A stretch of DNA of 64,000 nt from a bacterium (GCA_029990205.1 JAPEKQ010000008.1:35448-99447), one strand, 5' to 3'. Positions 40,408-50,079 are shown, counted from the stretch's first letter. Translations and numbers: made by a program. The notes: generated from the letters alone by a model not told the origin.

Positions 40408-40422
40408 CGTTCACCGTGAACG
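40408..40422. promoter_or_regulatory. Perfect 7+1+7 palindrome, possible operator
   Basis: CGTTCACCGTGAACG is perfectly symmetric around one central base and lies 37 bases upstream of the TTG start of the DUF3052-like gene. It suits a dimeric repressor. It is not a LexA box of the GAAC-N4-GTTC type. Confidence 0.4.
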
Positions 40423-40531
40423 GTCCGATCACGTCTCCCTGGCTGCGTTGCGGAGAGCATCCCACGGGAGTGACCGCTCGGCAAGGTTTTCCTGTGCATC
40501 TCGCGGTCGCGCGGCGGTCGCGACCCGTTCC

Positions 40532-40560
40532 TTGCCGTAGGGCGCGCGCTGTGGTATAAT
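40532..40560 (+). promoter_or_regulatory. Strong sigma-70 promoter of the secreted protease gene
   Basis: TTGCCG (40532-40537), a 17-base spacer and a perfect TATAAT (40555-40560) with an extended TG at 40552-40553. Predicted start near 40567. Best-scoring promoter by eye in the window. Confidence 0.85.
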
Positions 40561-40675
40561 GAACTGATGACCATGTTCACGGTCTTCCCCCCCCAGTACA
40601 GAGCGCGCTGCCGTCGCAGCGCACATCATGGAATTCTATCCAGGGACAGGCCCCATCAAGGACAAGGAGCGAAGA

Positions 40676-43150
40676 ATGGTACGCAGAGCTCTCGCACTGA
40701 GCACGCTCGCCCTCATCCTCGTGCTCGCGGCGACCGCCACCTCGAACCCTCCGGCGAGCTATGACCTCAGGGACGTCGGCGGCGTGAACTACGTCACCTC
40801 GGTGAAGAGCCAGAGCGGCGGGACCTGCTGGACGCACGGCGCGATGGCCGCAATGGAAGGCAACCTTCTGATAACGGGCGCCTGGGCGGCGGCCGGCGAG
40901 AGCGGCGAGCCCAACCTCGCGGAGTACCACCTCGACTGGTGGAACGGCTTCAACATGGACTACAATCAGGACATCTTCCCGAACTCCGGCGGGCTCGAGG
41001 TGCATCAGGGCGGCGACTACCGCGTGACGACCGCCTACCTCTCCCGCCTCGAGGGGGCCGTCCGCGACGTGGACGGGCAGTCGTACACCTCTCCTCCTCT
41101 TCGCTACGATTCGAGCTTCCACTACTACTACCCGCGCGACGTCGAGTGGCATGTCGCCGGGGAGAACCTCGAGCACATCGACGAGATCAAGCAGGCTGTG
41201 ATCGACTACGGCGTCGTCGGCACGTGTCTCTGCTACGACTCCTCGTTCATCTCCAACTACATCCACTACCAGCCGCCGACCGACAGCTGGGAGCCGAACC
41301 ACGCCGTCGCCATCGTGGGATGGGACGACGACAAGAGCACGCAGGCGCCGGGACCCGGAGCGTGGCTCTGCAAGAACAGCTGGGGCTCGGGCTGGGGCCT
41401 GAGCGGCTACTTCTGGATCTCCTACTACGACAAGCACTGCGCGCAGAACGAGGAGATGGGCGCCATCGTATTCCGCGGCGTGGAGCCTCTCGAGTACGAG
41501 CACGTCTACTACCACGACTACCACGGCTGGCGAGACACGCTCACCATCGCGACCGAAGCCATGAACGCGTTCGTTGCCGAGGGCGACGAGCTTCTCAAGG
41601 CGGTCAACTTCTTCACGGCCGTCGACAGCGTCGACTACACCGTCCGTGTCTACGACACGTTCTCGGGCGGCGCTCTCTCCGACATCATGGCCGAAGAGAC
41701 CGGGACGTACGATCACGCCGGACTCCACACGGTCGACCTCGACCCGACCGCGAACCTGACAGCGGGGAACGACTTCTACGTCTACCTCGAACTCTCGCAG
41801 GGCGGCCATCCGTACGATCGCACGTCCGATGTCCCGGTCCTGCTCGGCGCGGACTACCGGACGATCGTCGAGTCGGCGGCGAGCGCCGGCGAGAGCTACT
41901 ACAAGAGCGGTGGCTCGTGGCTCGACTTCTACGACTTCGACGACGGGCAGTGGAGCCAGACCGGCAACTTCTGCATGAAGGCGCTCACGATCGACGCGGG
42001 GCTGTCGGTCGATCCAAGCACCCACTTCAAGTCCGAAGGACCGAGCGGCGGCCCGTTCGACCCGGTGAGCCAGGACTACGTCATGGAGTATCGCGGCGAC
42101 GCGGACGCCAGCTACCAGGTCGAGGTGCTTCCTCCATCCACGACGTGGATATCGCTCTCGGGCGACACGGGAGGCTGGCTGACACCCGGCGTGCCGGCGA
42201 CGGTGACCGTCACGATCAACTCCAACGCGGAGACGCTCCCCGACGGCGCGCACGTCGCGCAGATATCGTTCCGCAACCTCTCCAACGGACTGGGTGACAC
42301 GACACGCGACGTCGTCGTCGCCATCGGGACGAGCGAGAAGCAGTACGAGTGGACGCTCGATACCGATCCGGGCTGGACGACCGAGGACGACTGGGCGTAC
42401 GGGCAGCCCACGGGCGGCGGCGGGCAGTACGGCAACCCCGACCCGACGACCGCGTACACGGGTGACAACGTCTACGGATACAACCTCAGCGGCGACTACC
42501 CGAACGACCTCGACGAGTCGCATTTGACGACGGCGGCCATCGACTGCAGCAACCTCTACAACACGAGCCTCAGGTTCTGGAGATGGCTGGGCGTCGAGAC
42601 ACCCGACTACGACCACGCGTACGTTCGCGCGAGCGTCGACGGCTCCTCATGGACCACGGTCTGGGAGAACACCGAGGAGATCACCGACTCGGCCTGGACC
42701 CAGATGAACATCGACATCTCGTCGGTCGCCGACGACGCGGAGACCGTCTACCTTCGCTGGACGATGGGCGTCACCGACGGCGGGTGGCAGTACTGCGGCT
42801 GGAACATCGACGACATCGAGATCTGGGGCATCAGCGGTGAGGGGTCGGACGTCGAGGAGCCTGAGCTCATCCGCGACGTACAGCTCCACCCGGTGCGGCC
42901 GAACCCGTTCAACCCGACCGCCAACATCGCGTTCTCACTCCCGAGTCCGGCCGAGGTCGAGCTCGCGGTCTACGACGTGCGCGGCAGGCTCGTGAGCGTC
43001 CTCGAGAGCGGCCCGCTCGGCGCCGGACCGCACGAGGCCATCTGGCACGGCAGGGACTCGCATGGCAACGCCGTCGGCTCCGGCGTCTACTTCGTCAGGC
43101 TCATCGCCGGCGAGACGGTCGCGACTCGGAAGATGGTGCTGGTGAAGTAG
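40676..43150 (+). CDS. Secreted papain-like (C1A) cysteine protease with PNPFNP-type C-terminal domain
   Basis: 824 residues. A signal peptide (about 1-23) is followed directly by a protease domain without a pro-peptide: YDLRDVGGVNYVTSVKSQSG with Q46, GTCWTHGAMAAMEG with C51, PNHAVAIVGWDDD with H209 and CKNSWGSGWG with N234 complete the papain tetrad. A lectin-like region, an Ig-like region (about 460-560) and a jelly-roll-like region follow. The C-terminal Ig domain is HPVRPNPFNPTANIAFSLPS to GVYFVRLIAGETVATRKMV, shared with the gene at 61421-63751. A probable secreted peptide scavenger. The ATG at 40676 has AAGGAG upstream. Confidence 0.9.
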   Translation: MVRRALALSTLALILVLAATATSNPPASYDLRDVGGVNYVTSVKSQSGGTCWTHGAMAAMEGNLLITGAWAAAGESGEPNLAEYHLDWWNGFNMDYNQDIFPNSGGLEVHQGGDYRVTTAYLSRLEGAVRDVDGQSYTSPPLRYDSSFHYYYPRDVEWHVAGENLEHIDEIKQAVIDYGVVGTCLCYDSSFISNYIHYQPPTDSWEPNHAVAIVGWDDDKSTQAPGPGAWLCKNSWGSGWGLSGYFWISYYDKHCAQNEEMGAIVFRGVEPLEYEHVYYHDYHGWRDTLTIATEAMNAFVAEGDELLKAVNFFTAVDSVDYTVRVYDTFSGGALSDIMAEETGTYDHAGLHTVDLDPTANLTAGNDFYVYLELSQGGHPYDRTSDVPVLLGADYRTIVESAASAGESYYKSGGSWLDFYDFDDGQWSQTGNFCMKALTIDAGLSVDPSTHFKSEGPSGGPFDPVSQDYVMEYRGDADASYQVEVLPPSTTWISLSGDTGGWLTPGVPATVTVTINSNAETLPDGAHVAQISFRNLSNGLGDTTRDVVVAIGTSEKQYEWTLDTDPGWTTEDDWAYGQPTGGGGQYGNPDPTTAYTGDNVYGYNLSGDYPNDLDESHLTTAAIDCSNLYNTSLRFWRWLGVETPDYDHAYVRASVDGSSWTTVWENTEEITDSAWTQMNIDISSVADDAETVYLRWTMGVTDGGWQYCGWNIDDIEIWGISGEGSDVEEPELIRDVQLHPVRPNPFNPTANIAFSLPSPAEVELAVYDVRGRLVSVLESGPLGAGPHEAIWHGRDSHGNAVGSGVYFVRLIAGETVATRKMVLVK

Positions 43151-43190
43151 CAGGGCAAGGGGATCAGCCCGAAGCACAGAACCATGTAAG

Positions 43191-43230
43191 AGAGAGACGG
43201 CGGGACCCGAGGGTTCCGCCGTCTCTCTTT
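43191..43230 (+). terminator. Intrinsic terminator after the protease gene, probably bidirectional
   Basis: A 13-pair stem (AGAGAGACGGCGG with CCGCCGTCTCTCT) closes a short loop, followed by TTTGCATTT. It lies 40 bases past the protease stop and between convergent genes, so it can also serve the minus-strand operon ending at 43264. Confidence 0.88.
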
Positions 43231-43263
43231 GCATTTCAGCACGTCAACCTCGCGCCCGCGCGC

Positions 43264-44124
43264 CTACCCCTTCTCGCCCTGTTTCCGCTTCCCGCTCCGT
43301 TTCCGCCTGCCGCGCGTCTGCCGCCTGCCGTTCTGCTTCCGCTCGCCGGATCGGACGTAGAGCAGCGCGTTGCCGCTCTTGCCTGAGATCTCGATCGCGC
43401 CCGTCTCCCGAAGGCAGTAGGCCATCTTCTGAGCGACCCACCGGGGACGGTCGACGGCGTGGCCCAGCGCTGCGGTATCGAACGGCTCCTCGAGATCGTC
43501 CGGGACGTACGCGAGTGCGTCGGCAACGGTCACGATCCGCTCACGTCCCACGACCTCGATCAACCGCCGCTCGTCGGTGACCCACCCCTTCTTCCTCCAT
43601 CCCCGCGTCCCATCGTAGCTGCGGACCTCCTCCTCGTGCGTCAGCAGGAGTTCGAACTCGAAGTTGGGATGCTTGAGGAGTCGCGGAAGACGGACCAGCT
43701 CGACGAACGCATCGATCGGCGTGCAGTGCTTCGGTGACCGGCGGCGTGTCTCCTTGCCGCGCTTCTTCCGGGGACGCTTGACGATCCACTTCTCGACGGG
43801 GAGCGGATGGACCAGACGCACGGGATGCGTTTCGACCAGGCGTTCGAGCTTGCGGCGGATCGAGGAGAACCCACCGGTCTGGATCTCAATCAGGAGATCG
43901 CCTCTCACGATGTCGATGGCGAAGCCGTCGACCGGGACCTCAAACTCGTCCCCGGGCTCCGCGTACCACTCCTTGAGTGAAGCGTGGAGCGCCTGCTCGT
44001 TGAGCGTTCCGATATGCGGCGGCGGGGCCGGCTTGGCTCGCTTCGCAGCCCTGTTCGGCTGCGTCACCTTCGTCGCCTTCGGCTTCGCTGGCGTCCGATT
44101 CGCTTTGGCTGTCGCTTCGGCCAC
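43264..44124 (-). CDS. Unknown protein with a PD-(D/E)XK nuclease-like core
   Basis: 286 residues with basic ends (Lys/Pro/Ala-rich 1-36; Arg/Lys/Gly-rich about 262-286). The core reads LHASLKEWYAEPGDEFEVPV, then FAIDIVRGDLLIEIQTGGFSS, then KLERLVETHPVRLVHPLPVE. The D-I-V...E-I-Q order (D71, E80, Q82) is like the D...E-x-(K/Q) site of PD-(D/E)XK nucleases, and the basic tails suit nucleic-acid binding. Later, DERRLIEVVGRERIVTVADA may be a winged-helix-like part. It ends two bases after the GH38 stop. Nuclease activity is inference; the family is not known to me. Confidence 0.6.
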   Translation of the reverse strand: MAEATAKANRTPAKPKATKVTQPNRAAKRAKPAPPPHIGTLNEQALHASLKEWYAEPGDEFEVPVDGFAIDIVRGDLLIEIQTGGFSSIRRKLERLVETHPVRLVHPLPVEKWIVKRPRKKRGKETRRRSPKHCTPIDAFVELVRLPRLLKHPNFEFELLLTHEEEVRSYDGTRGWRKKGWVTDERRLIEVVGRERIVTVADALAYVPDDLEEPFDTAALGHAVDRPRWVAQKMAYCLRETGAIEISGKSGNALLYVRSGERKQNGRRQTRGRRKRSGKRKQGEKG

Positions 44125-44126
44125 GC

Positions 44127-46934
44127 CTACTCCCCCCCGAACTCGATCTCAACGGTCGCGATCTCGTGCGCACCCAGCGCCAGCGCGACCTGGTAGCCGC
44201 CTCCGATCGCGAGCTCGCTCCCACGCTCTTCGAGAAGGTTCGTCCGCCACGCCCCTGCGGCACGCCGCCCGAGCGTCAGCGTCTCGTCAACCCGCCCGTC
44301 GGACAGGTTGCACAACCGCACAATGAGCGTGTCACGACTCTCGTGACGTTTGACCGCCGAGACCCGAACGCGCTCGCTCGAGTGTGACAGAAGACTCGCG
44401 CCGCCCTCGCGCATCCCATCCTCCACGCCCTGCCGCGTGAGCGGCGGGACCCGCCAGCGCTTCGAGAGTGCCGGGAGTCCGGAGTCGTAGACGTCGCCGG
44501 CGAGCGGCGCCACGGCGTACCGGAAGACCTGCCGTCCGGCACACTGCGCCTCGGGCGTGAACAGCGTCGGCCCCGCGTTCTGGCTGCGTCTCGTCGGGAA
44601 GTCGTCGCGCGACAGCCACCCGACCGCTCTGAGAAGCGTCAGCGAGAGGACTGCCCGTCCGGCGGCGTCGCGTGACGCCTCGATCTCGGGAAGCCCGCGA
44701 TTGAGAACTGCAAGACCGGCCGCCCCGTCGCTGACCAGCGAGAACTCCTGCTGTGGCACGGTGGCCGGCGGCGGCTGGACCCAGTCATCGTGCGACCCGG
44801 TGTCGATCGGCCGTTCGTTGAGCATGAAGTGACCGTCCGACGTGATCGTATCCGCTGCGACCCCCGTCGGGAACACGGCCCGCAGCCGGTGGTCCAAGGC
44901 TTCGTTGTCGAACTCGAGAGTGACGTCGATCAGCGGCTGTCCCTCTATGAGCGCCACGGTCACACGAACGCCGCAATCGACGAGTTCATCGCTTCTCGCG
45001 GTCCGGTCGTCCGTGATGCGTGCCGGCAGCCGAAGCACGAACGTCGCCTCAAGCGCGCCACGGAGACCCGTGTCCTCAACAGCGCGGACCTCGCCCGTCG
45101 CGGCTGCCGCTGTGACCGTCATCGTGTTCGCGGCCGGCGAGTAGTCGTACTCGTCCCCGATGTCCTCGGTGTCCTCGAGCAGATTCAGACCGGGCCGAAC
45201 GGTCCCCGTGGCCAGATCGGTCAGGTCGAACGTCCCGTTCGAATGGAGCCGAACCTCGACGGACTCGTTCCTCAGGACGTCGCCCTCGACGGTCACGGCC
45301 CGCTCGGGCCGCGCGGCTTCACTAGCGGCCCCGTCGTCTCCGGACGCGGACGCCCGCGCGGGAGCCGGTCCCCCGTCGGTCAGGAAGAACACAGCATGCC
45401 CAAGCGCGGGAAGGTCCTTCGCCTCGAACTCGATGGTCAGGAAGCAGTCGGCCGTCTCCCATTCGCTCTCCGGACGGATGATGCGGTGTCCGAACCGCTC
45501 ACGGTAGATGTCGAACTGCGCGCGCTGCGCCTCTTCCGAGAGCAGGCTGCGGTAGTCGATCCCCCAGAACCGCTCGACGAAGACCTTCTCAACGACGGTG
45601 AACGGAACCTCCCGCCGGTCCTCGTTGAACAGTCGGAGCTGTTCCGGCCTGATGCCGAACGGCTGGAGCACGACCATTCTCCGCACGATCTCCGTGCGCC
45701 GCATCGGCAGTGGGTTCACAACGCAGAGAGCCGTCGCCCGGTCATCCGCCTCATGCCTGGCGAACGACGGCACCATCACGTCGAGCGTGTTCGACAGCAG
45801 CCGGTCACCGGTCTCGAGAACCCCCCGGAACCGCGGAACCATGTCCTGGTGAACCTCGTCGGTGCTGCACCCGCAGATCGAGTCGTGCGGATGGTTCTTG
45901 AGCAGGAGCTTCCATGCGTACCGGATCTGCCCGTCGGGGTACTCCGCCCCGAGCGCGAAGCGCGCGTACGCGCTCACCGGCTCGAGCACATCGGCGAGCA
46001 CCGTCTGCGCGGCCTCGTTCATCTGCTTGAGCGGCATCCGCGCCGACCAGACTCCCGAGAGGATGTGCGAGTACCGCCCGCCGAGGAGTTCACCCGCGAA
46101 CCGCTTCGTCGCGCATCCGCTCGCCTTGACGGCCTCGACGAACTCCGCGAACCCCGTGTGCGCGAACTCGGTCCCGGGAAACGCGGTCTCGAGCGCGGCA
46201 AGAACATCACCGAACCGCTGCTGCCGCGGGAAGTGGTCGCACCCGTTGGAGAGCAGGTAGACATCCCCGTTGCTGCGCTCGTCCATCCGCTCGAAGAGCT
46301 CGCTCACCTTCGCCAGCGCGCGGTCGATCCCGATCTCGCGCCGCGTGTGCGCGTGCCAGATCTCCGCAAAGCCGAGCCCGGCCGCGTTGCAGTAGCCGCC
46401 GAACTGGTTGATGGCCGTGACCTCGCTCCCGTCGGGGGCGGCCCACAGATACTCGAGCCCGAGATCCTCGAGCTCGTCACCATTGCCGCGCCAGTAGATG
46501 AACGAGTCGATCCCCGCGCCGCGGAGCAACTGCGGCATCTGAGCGATGTGCCCGAACGAATCGGGGACGTATCCGACCTTCTGGACAGGCCCGAACCGCT
46601 CGCACACGCGATGGCCGAGCTGGAGGTTCCGGACATGCGCCTCGGCGCTGACCAGAAACTCGTCGGGGAGCTGGTACCACGGACCGATCACGAGAGCGCC
46701 GCTCTGGGCGAGTCGCCGCACGCGCTCTTCATCGCCCGGCCGCGCCTCGAGGTAGTCCTCGAGAACGACGGCCTGTCCATCGAGCACGAAGCAGCGGAAT
46801 GCGTCATCAGACTCGAGTGCGTCAAGAATCCCCGCGACCACGCGCACGAGGTTGACGCGGAACTCGTGGAAGGTCAGATACCACTCACGGTCCCAATGGG
46901 TGTGCGAGACGATGAAAGCCTTGCGTGGTGGCAT
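44127..46934 (-). CDS. Alpha-mannosidase, glycoside hydrolase family 38
   Basis: 935 residues. The catalytic domain opens with AFIVSHTHWDREWYLTFHEF (metal-binding His and Asp). The nucleophile region is GYVPDSFGHIAQMPQLLRGAGI, and HPHDSICGCSTDEVHQDM is a typical GH38 metal/active-site segment. C-terminal beta domains (GH38_C) follow. No signal peptide, so it probably removes alpha-linked mannose from imported oligosaccharides. It is next to a GH130 phosphorylase and a sodium symporter. The ATG at 46934 has GGATCC-rich upstream sequence. Confidence 0.94.
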   Translation of the reverse strand: MPPRKAFIVSHTHWDREWYLTFHEFRVNLVRVVAGILDALESDDAFRCFVLDGQAVVLEDYLEARPGDEERVRRLAQSGALVIGPWYQLPDEFLVSAEAHVRNLQLGHRVCERFGPVQKVGYVPDSFGHIAQMPQLLRGAGIDSFIYWRGNGDELEDLGLEYLWAAPDGSEVTAINQFGGYCNAAGLGFAEIWHAHTRREIGIDRALAKVSELFERMDERSNGDVYLLSNGCDHFPRQQRFGDVLAALETAFPGTEFAHTGFAEFVEAVKASGCATKRFAGELLGGRYSHILSGVWSARMPLKQMNEAAQTVLADVLEPVSAYARFALGAEYPDGQIRYAWKLLLKNHPHDSICGCSTDEVHQDMVPRFRGVLETGDRLLSNTLDVMVPSFARHEADDRATALCVVNPLPMRRTEIVRRMVVLQPFGIRPEQLRLFNEDRREVPFTVVEKVFVERFWGIDYRSLLSEEAQRAQFDIYRERFGHRIIRPESEWETADCFLTIEFEAKDLPALGHAVFFLTDGGPAPARASASGDDGAASEAARPERAVTVEGDVLRNESVEVRLHSNGTFDLTDLATGTVRPGLNLLEDTEDIGDEYDYSPAANTMTVTAAAATGEVRAVEDTGLRGALEATFVLRLPARITDDRTARSDELVDCGVRVTVALIEGQPLIDVTLEFDNEALDHRLRAVFPTGVAADTITSDGHFMLNERPIDTGSHDDWVQPPPATVPQQEFSLVSDGAAGLAVLNRGLPEIEASRDAAGRAVLSLTLLRAVGWLSRDDFPTRRSQNAGPTLFTPEAQCAGRQVFRYAVAPLAGDVYDSGLPALSKRWRVPPLTRQGVEDGMREGGASLLSHSSERVRVSAVKRHESRDTLIVRLCNLSDGRVDETLTLGRRAAGAWRTNLLEERGSELAIGGGYQVALALGAHEIATVEIEFGGE

Positions 46935-47010
46935 GGAGGATCCTTTCGTGCCGGTCGCGCCGGCGAAGATGCAGTGCTGCGGTTGTGCCCGCCGGACGCC
47001 CGGGCGGCGT

Positions 47011-48012
47011 CTACTCCAGGCGGCAGGACTCGATCAGCCGGCCGACCGTGGTCGTCGCGCGACCGACGCAGGTGTCGGCGGCGCCGTAGTACAACGTGAG
47101 TTCCGTGTCGGGCCCGGCGAACCCGTCGGCATCGTGGTCGACGGTGAGCCCCGATGGAAAGACGACGTTCGGCACCTGACCGGTCATCTCCCAGCTCTCG
47201 CGCGGCTCGAGCACGTTGTCGCGGCCGCGCGCGATGACTCGCGTGGGATCCTCGAGATCGAGAAGCACGACGCCCGCCTGGTAGATCCACGCCGTCGCCA
47301 GATGTGTGGCGATCCCGTGATAGACGAGCAGCCATCCGTCGCGCGTCTTCACGGGCGGCGGACCGGGACCGATGAGCTCGTCCCAGGAGTGCCAGCGCCC
47401 CGACATCACGGAGCCCCGCTCGCGCCAGTTCACGAGATCGTCGGAGGTCCCGAGCACGATCTCATCGCCCGACGACGGCCCGTCGCCTATCGCCTTCCGG
47501 TTCGGCCGGAGGAGCATCGCGTAGCTCCCGCCGATGCGCTCGGGGAAGAGCACGCCGTTCCGGACGTCGTCCCACCGGGTGCGCCCACCGGCGGCGACCT
47601 TCCCGACGAGTTCGAGCCTGCGGAAGTCGTCCGTCCGAGCCACGGCCAGCCGGCAGGTCGAATCGACATCGACCGCGAGCACGACGTGCCACGCTCCGTC
47701 GAGCAGCGTGACCCTGGGATCGTAGACGTGGTGTATCTCCCGGCCCATCTCCTCGAAGCCGACGAGCTCCACGAGTTCGCGACGCACGGTGAACGCGGCG
47801 CCGGACCCGTCCGCCGGACCCGGTTCGCTCTCCGCCGTCATGAGACAGGTCCTCCGACCGCGCGTCTGAACGCGGAGCAGCAGGAGGTCGCGGCCGTCCA
47901 CGCGCGCGGCGCCGGGGTTGAAGACCGACGTAGCGTCGATGACATCGGGCGGCGCGTCCGGGATGTCGTCCCGAGAGAGGATCGGATTCGATGCGCTTCG
48001 TGTGAAGACCAT
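47011..48012 (-). CDS. Glycoside hydrolase family 130 (mannoside phosphorylase-like)
   Basis: 333 residues forming a five-bladed propeller. Typical segments are NPILSRDDIPDAPPDVIDATSVFNPGAARVDG, LLLLRVQTRGRR, HHVYDPRVTLLDG, LRPNRKAIG, LIGPGPPPVKTRDGWLLVYHG and NVVFPSGLTV. It probably phosphorolyses a beta-linked mannoside such as Man-GlcNAc to mannose-1-phosphate. This fits the neighbouring alpha-mannosidase in stepwise N-glycan or mannan use. The exact linkage cannot be read. Confidence 0.9.
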   Translation of the reverse strand: MVFTRSASNPILSRDDIPDAPPDVIDATSVFNPGAARVDGRDLLLLRVQTRGRRTCLMTAESEPGPADGSGAAFTVRRELVELVGFEEMGREIHHVYDPRVTLLDGAWHVVLAVDVDSTCRLAVARTDDFRRLELVGKVAAGGRTRWDDVRNGVLFPERIGGSYAMLLRPNRKAIGDGPSSGDEIVLGTSDDLVNWRERGSVMSGRWHSWDELIGPGPPPVKTRDGWLLVYHGIATHLATAWIYQAGVVLLDLEDPTRVIARGRDNVLEPRESWEMTGQVPNVVFPSGLTVDHDADGFAGPDTELTLYYGAADTCVGRATTTVGRLIESCRLE

Positions 48013-48066
48013 GGAGCCCTCCGCGGGCAGCCCCCGCTCAGCCGGTGAACCCGTGCCCGGTGCGGC

Positions 48067-50079
48067 CTACTCGCCGCTCCCATCATCATCGTGAACGACC
48101 ATGCCGTCGTCCGCCTCGTCGCGCTTCATGACGCGGAGCCGCTTGAGCATCGCTCCGATGTCGCGGAACCCGCCGATCGAGAACCAGAAGAGCACGAAGA
48201 TGGAGAACGTGACCTGGATGAAGAAGTAGATGCGCCAGAAGTTCGCCCACGCCTCATCGGGAACGTCGTGGTGCAAGTTGTAGATGGTGCCAATGATGAA
48301 GATGAGGATCCAGATGCCGGTGTGCGCGTAGGTCGCAACATAGATGATCCGGTCACCCTTCGTGAACTCCTTCCCCATCCCGAGCAAGCGCCACCCGCGC
48401 GAGGGAGCCTCGTTAACGACCTCGGTCTCGCCGGCCACCGCGTACTTCCCCTTGTGGAGCACGCGGTCGAGGTCCATCGGCGGGGTGCGCCCGAGAAGCG
48501 AGACCAGCACGTACATCAGCGCCGATGCACCCATCGCGACGGCCCAGTACTGCTGGCCGTTGATGTTGTAGAGCCAGTGCCTGAGCACCCACCAGAGCTG
48601 CCCCGCTCTGGAAGCGATCAGCGGCGCCGACTCGAACATCTCAGCCGGGAGCTGGTGCATGAGGATACCGCCGACGGCGATGCTCGAACCCGTGATCAGC
48701 GCGCCCCATGCCGCGGGAGCCGTCCCGCGGCGCCAGTAGAGCCCGCCGATGATGACGGCGCCCGAGCCGCCCGCGAAGATGGCCCCGGTAATGGCGAAGA
48801 ACAGGAAGATGTACTGGCTCTGCTGGAAGAGCAGACTGAAGAGGAAGATGAAGATGGCGACGCCGAAGATCGAGAGCCGGAGCGCAAGGAGATGCTGCTC
48901 GCGCGTGAACGGCTTCTTCCGAAACGGCATCAGAACGTCCTGAATGAAGATGCTCCCCCACGAGTGCAGGTACGTGTCGTGCGTGCTGATGAACGCCGCC
49001 AGCATCACCGCCGCGAACGCCCCCATCAGCCCGACGGGCAACAGCATCGTCAACGTGACCGGCCCTCGAAGCTGGTTCTGAAGCGCCTCGCCCTCGATTC
49101 CCGAGAGAACGCCCTGGACGTTGGTCGCGATCGCGCTGAAGTCCGGATGATGCATGACGGTGTAGATGATAATCGGCACGAAGAGGATGAAGAGGTTCTG
49201 CGGGAAGCCCTTCCAGTTCCCGAGCACACCGGCCATCTTCGCTTCGTGCGCGTTCTTGGCCGAGCTGTTGTACGCCTGCGTTCCCTGCCACGACATCGCG
49301 CCGTAGACGACACCGACGATCCCGATGATGAAGTACACGAGGTTGAAGTCCTCGATGTGACTCGTCTTGAACGGGTTGATCAGCGACGCCTCTTGTGGCG
49401 CCGCCGCAAGCGCCTCGATGATCTGGCTCCAGTCGACCTGCGTGTACAGGTAGAGCACGATGACGATGAAGACGATGTTAACGAAGAGTCCCTGCGCGAA
49501 ATCAGTGATGATCACGGCGATCTGCCCGCCGCTGAACACGAAGAAGAGCGCGAGGATCAGGAGAATGGCCATCACGAGCGGGTAGGTCGGGATCATCAAT
49601 CCGAGCAGCGGGATCGCGGCTGGGAGGCCACAGAAGTAGATGAAGAACCTCGCACCAACCGCGGGGAAGATGCCGAAGTTGATCAGTCCGGAGAGAAACG
49701 CGATGAGTCCGGCGAAGACGCGGAAGTTTCTGCTGTAGCGGGCCTCGAAGAACTGCGCGAGCGTCAGTGCCCTCGTCTGACGGAACCGGTAGATGACCCA
49801 GCCCGACACCGTGAGAATGAGGATCACGACGCTCATCGTGAACCCCCACCACGTCATCGCGAACCCGGCGACGTAGTTCATCTCGAGCAGTCCGACGATC
49901 GTGATCGCGCCCAGCCCCGCGATCCCCGTCGCGATGCTGATCGCGTAGCGGCCGGCCGTTCGGCCCGCGGCGAGGAAGTCCGCGACGCTCTTCATGTGCT
50001 GTCGACTCAGGAAGACACCGATCATCATGACGCCCAGGACGGCGGCGACGATGGTCCAGTCAACGGGCGCCATGTTCAT
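48067..50079 (-). CDS. Sodium:solute symporter (SSS family)
   Basis: About 670 residues with about 13-15 helices. FLAAGRTAGRYAISIATGIAG and the core around GLINFGIFPAVGARFF and FAAVMLAAFISTHDTYLHSWG match SSS proteins of the sugar-transporter type. It is longer than the usual 500-550 residues: a cytoplasmic stretch (about 545-590, LDRVLHKGKYAVAG) and two extra helices lie near the end, with an acidic tail. It is probably the importer for the mannosides or monosaccharide used by the neighbouring GH38 and GH130 enzymes. The ATG at 50079 has GGGGAG upstream. Confidence 0.9.
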   Translation of the reverse strand: MNMAPVDWTIVAAVLGVMMIGVFLSRQHMKSVADFLAAGRTAGRYAISIATGIAGLGAITIVGLLEMNYVAGFAMTWWGFTMSVVILILTVSGWVIYRFRQTRALTLAQFFEARYSRNFRVFAGLIAFLSGLINFGIFPAVGARFFIYFCGLPAAIPLLGLMIPTYPLVMAILLILALFFVFSGGQIAVIITDFAQGLFVNIVFIVIVLYLYTQVDWSQIIEALAAAPQEASLINPFKTSHIEDFNLVYFIIGIVGVVYGAMSWQGTQAYNSSAKNAHEAKMAGVLGNWKGFPQNLFILFVPIIIYTVMHHPDFSAIATNVQGVLSGIEGEALQNQLRGPVTLTMLLPVGLMGAFAAVMLAAFISTHDTYLHSWGSIFIQDVLMPFRKKPFTREQHLLALRLSIFGVAIFIFLFSLLFQQSQYIFLFFAITGAIFAGGSGAVIIGGLYWRRGTAPAAWGALITGSSIAVGGILMHQLPAEMFESAPLIASRAGQLWWVLRHWLYNINGQQYWAVAMGASALMYVLVSLLGRTPPMDLDRVLHKGKYAVAGETEVVNEAPSRGWRLLGMGKEFTKGDRIIYVATYAHTGIWILIFIIGTIYNLHHDVPDEAWANFWRIYFFIQVTFSIFVLFWFSIGGFRDIGAMLKRLRVMKRDEADDGMVVHDDDGSGE

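Larger units (their letters stand above)
40372..40675. promoter_or_regulatory. Divergent intergenic region between DUF3052-like and protease genes
   Basis: 304 bases, no gene. It holds the strong plus-strand promoter at 40532-40560 and a palindrome at 40408-40422 close to the DUF3052-like start. No clear minus-strand promoter was found. The protease leader is about 110 nt; its last 10 bases include AAGGAG before the ATG at 40676. Confidence 0.6.

Noticed and set aside
40577..42616. 679-residue minus-strand frame opposite the papain-like protease
   Set aside because: Val/Arg-rich shadow; the plus strand has promoter, ribosome site, complete catalytic tetrad and terminator.
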